Assembly (NCBI RefSeq): GCF_044810985.1
Contig: NZ_CP085242.1
Span: forward strand, 682,001 to 746,000
Direction of reading: 5' to 3'
DNA length: 64,000 nucleotides
Source of the DNA: Marinospirillum sp031581385
GTDB lineage: Bacteria; Pseudomonadota; Gammaproteobacteria; Pseudomonadales; Halomonadaceae
Part shown: in pieces, positions 24,527 to 33,987 of the stretch
Numbering within the stretch: position 1 is the stretch's first letter
How the letters are laid out: each line of letters starts with the position of its first letter
Notes under the pieces: generated by a model
Told to the model about the DNA's origin: nothing
Databases searched by the model: none
The model's input: the letters and a program-made list of their open reading frames with translations, nothing else
Program-made: the position numbers and the translations under genes

Positions 24527-25500
24527 TGTCACACCAGAGGTATCGCCTACTCTATTGGCTGCTGCCTCTGGCTGCCCTGGCCTTGCTGACAGGGCTTCTG
24601 GTGGGCAGCGTCCAGATTTCGCCGGGTGAAGCCTGGGCCGTTCTGAACGGCCAGGGCGACTCTCTGCACCAGACCCTGCTACTGGAGCTGCGACTACCCA
24701 GGGTACTGGCAGCTTTTGCTGTGGGTGGGCTTTTGGCCATTGCCGGAGCTCTGATGCAGCTTTTACTGCGCAACCCCCTGGCTGACCCCTATGTGTTGGG
24801 TCTGTCCGGTGGTGCTGCCACCGGTGCTCTTCTGGCACTTTTGTCAGGCGCTGGTGCCATTTGGGTTTCCGGCTCAGCTTTTATCGGTGCTCTGGTTTCT
24901 ACACTTCTGGTGTTTGGTTTGGCGCGCCTGTCCGGCAATTGGAACCCTTTGCGCCTCTTGCTAACAGGTGTCGTACTGGCTTCAGGCTGGGGGGCTGTGA
25001 TCAGCTTCATGTTGGCGGTCAGCCCTTCCAGGGAGCTGCCGGGAATGCTCTACTGGTTGATGGGTGACCTGGCTTATGCGCAGGGTTTTGCCCTGCCCTG
25101 GTCCACCCTGCTGCTGGTGTTATTGATTCTCCAGCCACTCGGGCGCAGCTTAAACGTCCTGTCCAGAGGCAGCCTGCAGGCAGCCAGCCTGGGCATGGCT
25201 GTTCCCAAAGTTGAGGGTTTGATTTATTTGCTGGCTGCCTTGATGACCGCAGTGGCCGTGACAGTGGCGGGCAGCATAGGGTTTGTTGGCCTGCTGGTTC
25301 CCCATGCTCTGCGCCTGCTGTTTGGATATGACCAACGCCTGCTGTTACCCGCCTGTGCTCTGGCAGGGGGCAGCCTGCTGGTATTGGCCGACACCCTGGC
25401 TCGCACCCTCCTTGCCCCTCAGCAACTGCCCGTCGGGGTGATTACGGCCCTGATCGGGGTTCCAGCTTTCCTGTGGCTTTTGTCCAGGAGGGCCACATGA
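24526..25500 (+). CDS. btuC: Cobalamin ABC transporter permease BtuC
   Basis: 324 residues with about ten membrane segments, FecCD/BtuC family. Recognisable blocks are LRLPRVLAAFAVGGLLAIAG, LRNPLADPYVLGLSGGAATG and, near the end, GFVGLLVPHALRLLFG. Two copies form the inner-membrane channel that receives cobalamin from BtuF. Its stop overlaps the btuD start (ATGA). Confidence 0.95.
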   Translation: MSHQRYRLLYWLLPLAALALLTGLLVGSVQISPGEAWAVLNGQGDSLHQTLLLELRLPRVLAAFAVGGLLAIAGALMQLLLRNPLADPYVLGLSGGAATGALLALLSGAGAIWVSGSAFIGALVSTLLVFGLARLSGNWNPLRLLLTGVVLASGWGAVISFMLAVSPSRELPGMLYWLMGDLAYAQGFALPWSTLLLVLLILQPLGRSLNVLSRGSLQAASLGMAVPKVEGLIYLLAALMTAVAVTVAGSIGFVGLLVPHALRLLFGYDQRLLLPACALAGGSLLVLADTLARTLLAPQQLPVGVITALIGVPAFLWLLSRRAT

Positions 25501-26273
25501 AATCTGCACCCTTCCTTGAACTGAAAGACCTGGTCATGGACATTCCCAACCGAACATCGGGCAGCCCCTTGAATTTTCAGGTTCATCCCGGTGAATGCTG
25601 GGGGATTCTGGGGCCCAATGGGGTCGGGAAAACCACGTTGCTCTTGACCTTGGCCGGACTCTTGAACCCACGCCAGGGAAAACCGCTATTGAAAGGCCAG
25701 GCGATACAGCAGTGGTCGGCCCGGGCACGTGCCCGGCAACTGGCCGTTCTTTTTCAACAACAGCAGGATGCCTTTCCGGCCAGTGTTCTGGAAACAGCCT
25801 TGACCAGCCGCCATCCTCACTTGAAAGTCTGGCAGCGAGAAACTCCGGAGGACTGGGCACTGGCCCGCCGGTCCCTGCTACGCCTGGAGCTTCAAGCCCT
25901 TGAGCAACGTTGCGTTACAACCCTCTCGGGTGGGGAGCGCCAGCGCCTGGCCCTGGCGTGTCTGCTGACGCAACAAGCCCCTCTCTGGCTACTGGATGAA
26001 CCCACCAATCACCTGGATTTGCATCATCAGGTTTCCGCTCTGGAGCTGGTCAAACAGCATGTTGAAGCAGGCGGAGCCAGCCTTCTGGCCATGCATGATA
26101 TTAATCTGGCCAGTCGTTTCTGTACCCACCTGTTATTGCTCTACCCGGATGGCAGCGCCTGCTGGGGGCAAAAAGATCAGATGCTGGTGCTTTCAGCGCT
26201 GGAAAAGCTCTATCAGCAACCTTTAACCAGGCTTGAGCATCAGGGGCATTTATTGTTTTTTCCCCGGATCTAG
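25497..26273 (+). CDS. btuD: Cobalamin ABC transporter ATPase BtuD
   Basis: 258 residues from ATG 25497, which overlaps the btuC stop and has CCAGGAGG before it; an earlier in-frame start at 25473 is inside btuC. Walker A GPNGVGKTTLLL, ABC signature LSGGERQRLALA and Walker B LWLLDEPTNHLDL are intact, with the switch His in LLAMHDINLA. It powers BtuC and closes the riboswitch-controlled operon. Confidence 0.95.
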   Translation: MKSAPFLELKDLVMDIPNRTSGSPLNFQVHPGECWGILGPNGVGKTTLLLTLAGLLNPRQGKPLLKGQAIQQWSARARARQLAVLFQQQQDAFPASVLETALTSRHPHLKVWQRETPEDWALARRSLLRLELQALEQRCVTTLSGGERQRLALACLLTQQAPLWLLDEPTNHLDLHHQVSALELVKQHVEAGGASLLAMHDINLASRFCTHLLLLYPDGSACWGQKDQMLVLSALEKLYQQPLTRLEHQGHLLFFPRI

Positions 26274-26313
26274 AAGCAACCTCATTAAGAGTCTGGTAAT
26301 AATAGCTGCCACC

Positions 26314-26352
26314 GAGTCAAAATTTGATACACTAGTCAAATTTCAATGACTC
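26314..26352. promoter_or_regulatory. Composite dyad upstream of the orphan receiver gene
   Basis: Two nested inverted pairs lie just before the ribosome site: GAGTCA (26314-26319) with TGACTC (26347-26352), and AATTTG (26321-26326) with CAAATT (26337-26342). The outer pair is slightly off-centre relative to the inner one. It could be an operator, or a hairpin ending btuD transcription; the sequence does not decide. Confidence 0.4.
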
Positions 26353-26365
26353 TCATGGAGCCAGT

Positions 26366-26758
26366 ATGACCCAGCTAGCCAACAACCGTGTTGTTGTGGT
26401 TGACGATGAACCCATGGTTCGTGATCTACTCAAAGAGATTCTTAAAGACCTGGGTTATAACGTGGTCGCCCTGGCCAGCAATGGCCAAATTGCTTTTGAA
26501 AAGGTCAAGGAACACAAGCCGGAAATCGTCTGCCTGGATATCAGTATGCCGGTTGTCAATGGCCTGGATGCCCTGGCCAGTATCAAAACCGTGAGTTCAG
26601 AAATCATTGTCATCATGGTCACGGCCATCAGCGATTCCAGTGAAGTTCAGCAGGCCATACGTACCGGCGCAGATGGCTATATCCTTAAGCCCTTCACCGG
26701 CCTGCAAATCCACGAGGCCATTCAAAAGGCCCGCAAACGTAAACAGCAGGCCCAGTAA
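26366..26758 (+). CDS. Stand-alone receiver (CheY-like) response regulator
   Basis: 130 residues, a single receiver domain with no output domain. The phosphorylation machinery is complete: acidic pocket Asp13-Asp14-Glu15 (VVDDEP), acceptor Asp58 (VCLDISMP), Thr86 (MVTAIS) and Lys108 (ILKPF). A short basic tail follows. ATG 26366 has GGAG upstream. No kinase is adjacent; the nearest is the GAF kinase 6 kb away. Such proteins signal by binding a partner, as CheY does. Confidence 0.93.
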   Translation: MTQLANNRVVVVDDEPMVRDLLKEILKDLGYNVVALASNGQIAFEKVKEHKPEIVCLDISMPVVNGLDALASIKTVSSEIIVIMVTAISDSSEVQQAIRTGADGYILKPFTGLQIHEAIQKARKRKQQAQ

Positions 26759-26780
26759 AACCTCTTAACAGGGGAAGCCT

Positions 26781-27377
26781 CTAGGGTTTTCTGGCAGTCA
26801 CCAGAAATAAAGGGTACTGGCGTGCGTTTTTATGCTGAATCTGCAGTATTTCCTGGAACTGAACGGACTCCAGCCCAGCTTTTTCCATAAGGCTTTTCAG
26901 CTCTTCAGGCTCAAAACCCAGGTGTTTGACGCCCTTGGCTGCATTATCACCGTGAAAACTGCCGTCCTCCTTGTAGAGATCCACCAGACCCAGATAACCA
27001 CCCGGCTGTAAATGTTCGGCAAAAACCTGCATCAAAGCGGCAGTGTCTTCCACATGATGCAGAGCCATGCAGCTGACAATACCCTCAAACCGATCTTCCA
27101 GCCCGGCAAAAACATCCTGCTGAAGGGTCTTGATATTGCCTACCCCTTTCTCATCCAGCACTTCCAGCATTTTTTCCGAGGTGTCCAGAGCCGTGACCTG
27201 CCTGACCTTCCCGGCAAGAGGCACTGATAACATGCCGGTGCCCGCCCCGAAATCCAGTAGATGTTGCGAAGGGGCCAAAGGAAGAGCTTCCATTAGCCTG
27301 GGGACTACCTGCGCCAGCTGTTGGGACATGGGGCGTTGATCCCAGTTACGGGCCGACTGATCAAAATGTTCGCTCAT
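26781..27377 (-). CDS. Class I SAM-dependent methyltransferase
   Basis: 198 residues of the Methyltransf_11/25 type. SAM-binding motif I is LLDFGAGTGMLSVPLA, motif II has VTALDTSEKMLEVL, and VSCMALHHVED and GGYLGLVDLYKEDGSFHG follow. The substrate is not predictable. It resembles small YcgJ/UbiE-like cytoplasmic enzymes. It stands alone, 47 bases from uvrB, in the same direction. Confidence 0.88.
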   Translation of the reverse strand: MSEHFDQSARNWDQRPMSQQLAQVVPRLMEALPLAPSQHLLDFGAGTGMLSVPLAGKVRQVTALDTSEKMLEVLDEKGVGNIKTLQQDVFAGLEDRFEGIVSCMALHHVEDTAALMQVFAEHLQPGGYLGLVDLYKEDGSFHGDNAAKGVKHLGFEPEELKSLMEKAGLESVQFQEILQIQHKNARQYPLFLVTARKP

Positions 27378-27424
27378 GAGAAAACCTCTTTATCCAATTC
27401 AATATAAGAGGATTCTAACATGAC

Positions 27425-29443
27425 TCACAGCAGAATCCGCTGGTTCTGTAACTCCTGCAGTTGATCGCGAATGCTGGCAGCCTTTTCAAATTCCAGGTTT
27501 TTCGCGGCAGCAAACATTTCCTCTTCCAGGCTGGCCATTTGTTGATCCAGTTCTTTTGGAGTTTTCGGTTTACCAGAAGCATAACCGGCTCCAGGCTCTG
27601 CAATCTGGCGAAGGCTTTTCTTGCCTTCACGCTTGCCGGGGGTTTGTGCGCCTTCCAGAATATCTTCCACTGACTTGAAGATGGTGGTTGGTGTGATGCC
27701 CATTTTCAGGTTATGAGCGATCTGCTTGTTGCGACGCCGCTCGGTTTCATCGATGGCACGCTGCATGGAGCCGGTCATGCGGTCGGCATAGAAAATCGCC
27801 CGACCTTTGGCATTACGCGCAGCCCGACCCAGGGTTTGAATCATGGAACGCTCGGAGCGCAGAAACCCTTCCTTGTCGGCATCCAGAATGGCCACCAGAG
27901 AAACTTCCGGCATATCCAGGCCTTCACGCAGCAGGTTGATCCCCACCAGGACATCAAACTCACCCAGACGCAGATCACGGATGATTTCCACCCGTTCCAC
28001 GGTATCAATATCCGAGTGCAGATAACGCACCCGCACCCCGTGTTCGCTCAGATAATCGGTTAAATCTTCGGCCATGCGCTTGGTCAGGGTGGTGACCAGA
28101 ACCCGCTCACCCAAACTCGCCACCTGGTTGATTTCACCCAGCAGATCATCCACCTGGTTTTTGGCAGGGTGAACTTCAATTTCCGGGTCAACCAGACCGG
28201 TGGGCCGCACCACCTGTTCCACTATCTGTCCCGCGTGCTCCTCTTCGTACTTGGAAGGCGTGGCGGAAACAAAAATCATCTGTGGAGCCAGGGCTTCCCA
28301 TTCCTCAAAACGCAGGGGGCGGTTGTCCAGAGCCGAGGGCATGCGGAAACCATATTCCACCAGGGTTTCCTTGCGCGAACGGTCGCCCTTGTACATGGCA
28401 CCGATCTGCGGAATGGTGACATGGGACTCATCAACCATCAGTAAGGCATGATCCGGCAAGTAATCAAAAAAAGTCGGAGGCGCCAGACCGGGTTCGCGCC
28501 CCGAAAGGTAGCGGGAGTAGTTTTCTATACCGTTGCAATAACCCAGCTCGATCATCATTTCAATATCATAGAGGGTGCGCTGCTCAAGGCGCTGGGCTTC
28601 CACCAAACGGTCATGCTTGCGCAGATAATCCAGCCGATCGCGAAGTTCATCCTTGATCAGGTCCACCGCTTTCATCAGGGTTTCCCGCGGGGTGACATAG
28701 TGACTTTTGGGATAGATGGTATAGCGTGGCACCTTGCGCAGCACCTCCCCGGTCAAGGGGTCAAACAGGCTGATCTGCTCAATTTCATCATCAAACAGCT
28801 CAACACGCACCGCTTCGTATTCGGACTCCGCCGGAAAAATATCTATGACATCCCCCCGAACCCGAAAGGTGGCCCGACGAAAGTCCATATCATTGCGCGT
28901 GTACTGGAGTTCCGCCATGCGCCTTAACAACTGGCGCTGGTTCATGGGTTCGCCACGATCCAGATGCACCACCATTTGCAGATAAGCCGAGGGATCGCCC
29001 AAGCCATAGATCGAAGAAACCGTGGCGACAATAATGGCGTCATCTCTTTCCAGCAGCGCCTTGGTCGCTGACAGACGCATCTGCTCAATATGCTCATTGA
29101 TCGAGGCATCTTTTTCGATAAAGGTGTCACTGGAGGGCACATAAGCTTCCGGCTGATAATAATCATAATAGGAAACAAAATATTCCACGGCATTATTGGG
29201 GAAAAACTGCTTGAATTCCCCGTAAAGCTGGGCAGCCAGGGTTTTGTTATGCGCCATGATCAGAGTTGGCCGCTGCACGGATTCAATGACCTTGGCCATG
29301 GTGAAAGTCTTGCCGGAGCCGGTCACCCCCAACAGGGTCTGGTGAGCCAGACCCTGCTCCAGGCCATCCACCAATTGGGCAATAGCCGTGGGCTGGTCAC
29401 CGGCAGGCTGGTAATTGGAAACCACTTGAAAAGCTTGGGACAT
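27425..29443 (-). CDS. uvrB: Excinuclease ABC subunit UvrB
   Basis: 672 residues, normal length. Walker A GVTGSGKTFTMAKVI, the damage-probing beta-hairpin region YYDYYQPEAYVPSSDTFI, DESHVTIPQ, helicase motifs such as VLVGINLLREGLDMPEV, and the C-terminal UVR helix (EEEMFAAAKNLEFEKAASIRD) are all present. It is the damage-verification helicase of nucleotide excision repair, loaded by UvrA and recruiting UvrC. Divergent from the exported-protein cluster to its right. Confidence 0.98.
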   Translation of the reverse strand: MSQAFQVVSNYQPAGDQPTAIAQLVDGLEQGLAHQTLLGVTGSGKTFTMAKVIESVQRPTLIMAHNKTLAAQLYGEFKQFFPNNAVEYFVSYYDYYQPEAYVPSSDTFIEKDASINEHIEQMRLSATKALLERDDAIIVATVSSIYGLGDPSAYLQMVVHLDRGEPMNQRQLLRRMAELQYTRNDMDFRRATFRVRGDVIDIFPAESEYEAVRVELFDDEIEQISLFDPLTGEVLRKVPRYTIYPKSHYVTPRETLMKAVDLIKDELRDRLDYLRKHDRLVEAQRLEQRTLYDIEMMIELGYCNGIENYSRYLSGREPGLAPPTFFDYLPDHALLMVDESHVTIPQIGAMYKGDRSRKETLVEYGFRMPSALDNRPLRFEEWEALAPQMIFVSATPSKYEEEHAGQIVEQVVRPTGLVDPEIEVHPAKNQVDDLLGEINQVASLGERVLVTTLTKRMAEDLTDYLSEHGVRVRYLHSDIDTVERVEIIRDLRLGEFDVLVGINLLREGLDMPEVSLVAILDADKEGFLRSERSMIQTLGRAARNAKGRAIFYADRMTGSMQRAIDETERRRNKQIAHNLKMGITPTTIFKSVEDILEGAQTPGKREGKKSLRQIAEPGAGYASGKPKTPKELDQQMASLEEEMFAAAKNLEFEKAASIRDQLQELQNQRILL

Positions 29444-29515
29444 GAGGAATTAAAACACCCGTAAGGAATAGATTAAATTAAGGTTCACTAAATAACCGGA
29501 AAAACCCTGGCCTAA

Positions 29516-29543
29516 TTGAAGCGGCTGGTTTCTGTGCTAATAT
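29516..29543 (+). promoter_or_regulatory. Sigma-70-like promoter for the exported-protein cluster
   Basis: TTGAAG (29516-29521) and TAATAT (29538-29543) with 16 bases between and a TGC extended -10. It lies 32 bases before ATG 29576. The elements are close to consensus; the transcription start itself is inferred. Confidence 0.55.
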
Positions 29544-29575
29544 CCTTTTTTTTAAACTGTCCAAGGAAAAGACCT

Positions 29576-31483
29576 ATGGCAATAGCTTTGGTTCCCCGTT
29601 GCCTCCAGTCTCTACCCCCACTTATTTTTGCTCTCGTCAGTTTAACATTCGCTACAGGCACTCTGGCAAACAATCGTTTTGATCAGGTTACAGCCGACGA
29701 CACAATTGCGGCTAGCGAGCGTCAGGCAGTCATGGGTATTTCCCGTCTGGGGCTGGAAACCACCCGCTTTGGCTTTCCGGTGTTTTACACGCCCCATGAA
29801 GGTAAAACCCGGCCTTTCGGTTATTGGAGTGTGGACATCAATCAAAACTATGCCGATACCACACTGGCTGAAAACCTGCGCTTTGTCATTCCGTCCCGTT
29901 TTGACCGCCTGATTTTTGAGGGTAATGAAGCCACGGTGGAAACAGCCACCCAGGTTTTTTCCAATCTGGATATTGGCCAGGTCATTCCCGAGCTGGATAG
30001 CAAAACCCGCAGTTACCGCCAGTATCGCAATTACCTGTTGGATCATCTTAACAGCCATGTTGCCCCGGTCATGCAGGAAGTCATGGGAACGGCTGCAGAA
30101 GCCCGTTACAAGGAAATGAACGCCCAGGAAAAGAATACCTTCATCACAGAACGCGCACGTCAGACAGGCATGCCGGCAGCCGTGCTCGAAGGCCTGGTTT
30201 CCTCCAGCTACGCCTTTGGTTTTTATCTGCCAGAGCTGCAGGGGCGGATGCATATCAGTCAGGTGGAGCGAACTCGCCTGGATGGTAGTACCTATTATGT
30301 TTATACCACTTCGCTACAAGCTCCTCTGAAAACCCGCATGATGGTTTTTCATTATAACGGCAAAGAGTTCACGACCGAGATTCAGCTGAATGCTGTAGCC
30401 GATGGAGTTTTTGAAAGTTTGGCTCAACAGCTTTCAGGCAGTGCCAGCATTACCACCTCCTGGCTGCCTCGTGAACGCCATGCCCAGGAAATCTTTGATG
30501 ATATGTTTCAGCTGTCCTTCAAAGACTCCAGTATTGCCCTGAGTACCCGCTTGAAGGAGCATCGCCAGTTTGCTGTGGCCACGCTCGTTGTTGACCCCAC
30601 ACCGGATCAGATTCTTTTGGAGGTGGGCAACCAGGAAGACATTCGCGTTGACCAACCCTTCACTTTCAAACGAGTCGTTGACAGTAAAGAGCAGAGTGTT
30701 GGCTGGAGCCGTGTTCGCCAGCCGGGTAATTCCTGCCTGGTTTTACCTGAAGGTGAGCGCACTTCCAGTCGGGCACAATTGTTGGCTGGAGAGGTGGAAG
30801 AATTTGACCTGGCGCTTGAACACCCTTGGACAGGGGTCTATGGGCGCCTGAATGGCACACAAAGCAGCACTGAGCTAAGTATCAATGGCCAGGCCACAGG
30901 TGCCGGGTCGGCTTCCCTGGTGGAGCTGGGCTTCATTGGCAATCTGGGCTTTTTGCTGAATGCACCCAGCATGTCTGAAGTCTGGATGAACTTTGATTTC
31001 GGTCTGGGGATGAACTCTTCCGGTGAAGACGCCTATGATTACCTGGAGAGCAGCTCCGTGGGCCGCCTGCGTCTGGGTGCCGAAAAACGCTTTCATCTTG
31101 GCTATGGCTTCTACACTGCCCTGGGCGCTGACCTGGGTTTTGAAGCCCACAGTTTCACCGACCGTAACAATGAAGACAAAAACTTTGATCTCACCACCTA
31201 CAACCTGATTCCTCGTGCCGAACTGGGCTATTACTTCACTCCCAACCTGAACTTCTTCGCAGGGGCTGCTTATAATCAACCCCTGGGCACTGAATACGAT
31301 GAGTATGCGGATGGTACTCTGATCACCGATGACCTGGCCATGCAGGGTGGTTTGAGTCTTCATGCCGGGCTTGCTTTTCATCTGGGCTTTGCCGGTCCTT
31401 TTGCCAGCATGATGTCCAAACCTTCAGGTGAATGTGATGAACTTCGCCAGGCCCAACTGGAAGCCCAAACAGCACAACAATGA
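29576..31483 (+). CDS. Exported protein with C-terminal beta-barrel-like region, function unknown
   Basis: 635 residues from ATG 29576, which has AAGGAAAAG upstream; the frame is open back to 29516, but that TTG is the promoter -35. A signal peptide (PPLIFALVSLTFATGTLA) is clear. Residues about 30-420 have no recognised domain. From about 440 the sequence alternates like an outer-membrane barrel, with strands such as GFYTALGADLGFEAHSF and NLNFFAGAAYNQPLG. It ends in a charged tail rather than a terminal Phe, so OM insertion is uncertain. It leads a three-gene set of exported proteins. Confidence 0.72.
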   Translation: MAIALVPRCLQSLPPLIFALVSLTFATGTLANNRFDQVTADDTIAASERQAVMGISRLGLETTRFGFPVFYTPHEGKTRPFGYWSVDINQNYADTTLAENLRFVIPSRFDRLIFEGNEATVETATQVFSNLDIGQVIPELDSKTRSYRQYRNYLLDHLNSHVAPVMQEVMGTAAEARYKEMNAQEKNTFITERARQTGMPAAVLEGLVSSSYAFGFYLPELQGRMHISQVERTRLDGSTYYVYTTSLQAPLKTRMMVFHYNGKEFTTEIQLNAVADGVFESLAQQLSGSASITTSWLPRERHAQEIFDDMFQLSFKDSSIALSTRLKEHRQFAVATLVVDPTPDQILLEVGNQEDIRVDQPFTFKRVVDSKEQSVGWSRVRQPGNSCLVLPEGERTSSRAQLLAGEVEEFDLALEHPWTGVYGRLNGTQSSTELSINGQATGAGSASLVELGFIGNLGFLLNAPSMSEVWMNFDFGLGMNSSGEDAYDYLESSSVGRLRLGAEKRFHLGYGFYTALGADLGFEAHSFTDRNNEDKNFDLTTYNLIPRAELGYYFTPNLNFFAGAAYNQPLGTEYDEYADGTLITDDLAMQGGLSLHAGLAFHLGFAGPFASMMSKPSGECDELRQAQLEAQTAQQ

Positions 31484-31520
31484 AGCTTCCAGCCATTAAT
31501 ATCAGGAGAAGAAAAAAATC

Positions 31521-32732
31521 ATGAGCTACAAACTCTTTACTGCTTTGACCCTTGTTGCCTTGCTTACAGCTTGCGCAAGCACTCCTGAATCCAGGGTACA
31601 CCCAACCGACCCGCCTTTATCCCACCAGGCCACACTGGTGGAATCCTATTCTTCCAGCGAGGTTTTGATCAGGGCAACCGGTATGGGTGACTCCATGGCT
31701 GAAGCACACAATGATGCCCGTAAGGCCGCCCTCTGGTTTGTCCTCTTTGGGGGTAATAATGCCCTCCTCTCCACTTCTGAGCAGCAGCAAAACTTTCGTG
31801 CCCAGGAAGGTGAATTCTGGGCCAATGTACAAAGCTATATTGCCCACGAAGGCGATATTCTCAGCAAGCGGGTGGAAGGTGGACAAAACCGTATTGAAAG
31901 AGCCTTGAGAATCAACATCAGCAACCTGAAATCGGATCTGGTTGCCCGCAATATTATTTCGGATACTGCCGAGCTGTCTGAGATGATTGCCAACCCGGTG
32001 ATTTCCGTGATTGCCGACGATCCAGAAGGCGATGCCCGTCATGCGGCCAATGTCTTCTCCGAATATCTGCAGGACCGGGGATTTGAAGTCGTGGTGCTGG
32101 ATGCCAATGAAACGGTTGATGAAATCGTTCAACAGGCCGCCGCACTGGAAGGCAACATCGACCCCATGTACATGCTTGCCCTGCAAACCGGCAGTGACAT
32201 CTATATTTCCATCGATGCCGAAGTCGCCGAACGCCAGGTTGCCGGTAACCGGGTTGCTCAATCCACAGTGGGTGCTACCGCCTACTACACAGCAACCGGC
32301 TCCCAACTGGGTGCCTCCAGCGGTTACTCCGAAGAGCGTGCCATTGCCGGTGGCGCTGCCTTGACGGCAGAAGCAGCCAATGATGCTGCAGACAAGGTGC
32401 TGGGACAAATCAACCGTTCCTGGCAGCGTGAAATCCAGCGTGGCAAAGCCTTCAAGGTGGTGGTCAATGCCAGCCCTGAAGTGGGTGACATCAGCCGCAA
32501 TGTCCACCGCCTGTTCAATGACATCTGCAATCGTGCGCGACGCAATGCTGCAGGCTCCACCAGTTTTGATTACACCCTCAACTGTGAGGGTCAGGACAGC
32601 GCCATGGATCTGCTGATGCTGATTGAAGACAACTACCAGGGCCCTGGTCAGGTCTTTCGTGTACTGGATTCCGGCTCCTTCCTGATCATCCGTATCGGTA
32701 ACTCGGATTCCAACAGCATCACTATTGAATAA
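31521..32732 (+). CDS. Outer-membrane lipoprotein of unknown function
   Basis: 403 residues. The lipobox is LLTAC with Cys18; Ala at +2 predicts the outer membrane. The part after the signal contains MAEAHNDARKAALWFVLFG, a pattern seen in exported proteins with the LPP20/FlgO-FlgT-like fold. A central region (about 155-250) has a domain with ISVIADDPEGD and a Gly/Ala-rich loop with SGYSEERAIAGGAAL. No catalytic motif is apparent. It follows the barrel-like gene by 37 bases with AGGAG, and precedes the PEGA protein by 13 bases. Confidence 0.72.
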   Translation: MSYKLFTALTLVALLTACASTPESRVHPTDPPLSHQATLVESYSSSEVLIRATGMGDSMAEAHNDARKAALWFVLFGGNNALLSTSEQQQNFRAQEGEFWANVQSYIAHEGDILSKRVEGGQNRIERALRINISNLKSDLVARNIISDTAELSEMIANPVISVIADDPEGDARHAANVFSEYLQDRGFEVVVLDANETVDEIVQQAAALEGNIDPMYMLALQTGSDIYISIDAEVAERQVAGNRVAQSTVGATAYYTATGSQLGASSGYSEERAIAGGAALTAEAANDAADKVLGQINRSWQREIQRGKAFKVVVNASPEVGDISRNVHRLFNDICNRARRNAAGSTSFDYTLNCEGQDSAMDLLMLIEDNYQGPGQVFRVLDSGSFLIIRIGNSDSNSITIE

Positions 32733-32745
32733 CAGGAGACTTCGG

Positions 32746-33831
32746 ATGCGTGTTTTTACTTTTAGCTGGTTCTTGATTCTCGCCCTGCTGGCTGTTCCGG
32801 CCAGTGCCGGGGCACAGAGTCTTCTTTTTGCCGATGGCTATGGCAGTGATGCTTCTGAAGCCAAGGAAAGTGCCTTGCAGGAGCTTTCCCAAACAGTCAT
32901 TGCAGCCGTGGAATCGGATACAGAAAGTGTCACCCGTGAAGAGGGAGATGATTTTTCCAGCTCCTTCAAAAACCGCATCCGGGTTCAATCCAGCTCCTAT
33001 TTTCAGGGCGTCCGTTATTCCGACCCCAAAGAAACCGAGGAGGGTGTGCGCATTCAGGCCTCTCTGGATCGCAGTGCTGTAGTCAGCACAGCCGAACAAT
33101 TGCTGCGTGAAATACGCACGGATTTAAATACCCTGAGCCGTGCCCAGGTTGAGGAGGTCCGAGACAAAGCGGTTTTTCTGATGGCTTTCAGCCGTTATCT
33201 ACCCACCAACCTTGACTTGAATCGCTCTGAGGTGGTTGCTGAAGCTGAAGAAATCCGTCAGTTGGCTTTGAAGTATCTCAACTTTGCACGCATTTCTTTT
33301 CAGCCCGAACCTGAAGAGGCCTCAATCAAAATTGATGGGGAAAACCTGGCGCCTGGAGAAATGCGGCTGTTGGCACCGGGCAACTACACCTATGAAATTG
33401 CCGCCGAGGGTTATCACAGCAAACGTGAAAGAGTGTATCTGTCCAAGGGTGAGCGTAGGCGTCTGGAAGTGGCTCTGGTTCCCCAGCGTGAGGGCAGCAT
33501 TGCCATCCGGCTGGAAAACTCGGACGACTCGGCACTGATCACTGAAGCACGACGTGTATTTAACCGCTACAGCATTCAATATTCGGAAGATGCGCCCCAG
33601 GTGATCACTCTGGATGTGCAACAGCAGTTCGTTACCGAGATATCCGGCATGAAAATCTACAATCTGCAGATTGCTGCTGAAGCCACAGTTGATGGTGAAG
33701 TCCTGCTGGTTCGCCGCGGCTCACAACGCAATGTTGCGCAAAGCCAGGTTGATGCCCGACTCAAGGCAATAACCCGCGCCCTGGTTCAGTCCATTCTAAC
33801 ATCCGATGAAGCAGAAAATTTCTGGAAGTAG
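32746..33831 (+). CDS. Exported LPP20-like and PEGA-domain protein
   Basis: 361 residues from ATG 32746 behind AGGAGA; a TTG at 32725 in the same frame is inside the previous gene. Signal peptide (FLILALLAVPASAGA). The N-terminal part, with GYGSDASEAKESALQELSQ, resembles the LPP20 fold. A PEGA domain follows at about 188-245 (IKIDGENLAPGEMRLLAPG, then GYHSKRERVYLSKGERR). The C-terminal 110 residues resemble the start. PEGA domains usually bind surface components. Last gene of the set; a hairpin follows the stop. Confidence 0.75.
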   Translation: MRVFTFSWFLILALLAVPASAGAQSLLFADGYGSDASEAKESALQELSQTVIAAVESDTESVTREEGDDFSSSFKNRIRVQSSSYFQGVRYSDPKETEEGVRIQASLDRSAVVSTAEQLLREIRTDLNTLSRAQVEEVRDKAVFLMAFSRYLPTNLDLNRSEVVAEAEEIRQLALKYLNFARISFQPEPEEASIKIDGENLAPGEMRLLAPGNYTYEIAAEGYHSKRERVYLSKGERRRLEVALVPQREGSIAIRLENSDDSALITEARRVFNRYSIQYSEDAPQVITLDVQQQFVTEISGMKIYNLQIAAEATVDGEVLLVRRGSQRNVAQSQVDARLKAITRALVQSILTSDEAENFWK

Positions 33832-33855
33832 CCGCCTCTGAGGTGGCTTTTCTCA
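33831..33855 (+). terminator. Intrinsic terminator after the exported-protein cluster
   Basis: GCCGCCTC (33831-33838) pairs with GAGGTGGC (one G-U) around a tight loop and is followed by TTTTCT. A second perfect hairpin, GGGTTGAT with ATCAACCC near 33880-33898, follows without a T-tract. Confidence 0.75.
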
Positions 33856-33987
33856 GCACAAAGAACTATTCCTGGGGTTGGGTTGATTAAAATCAACCCT
33901 GTTTGATAGCAGGGCTTTGAAGTTTCGTCGTTTCTGTTAAAATACATTTTAAAATCATCTTATTGCCATCAAAGATTGGAAGCCTGG

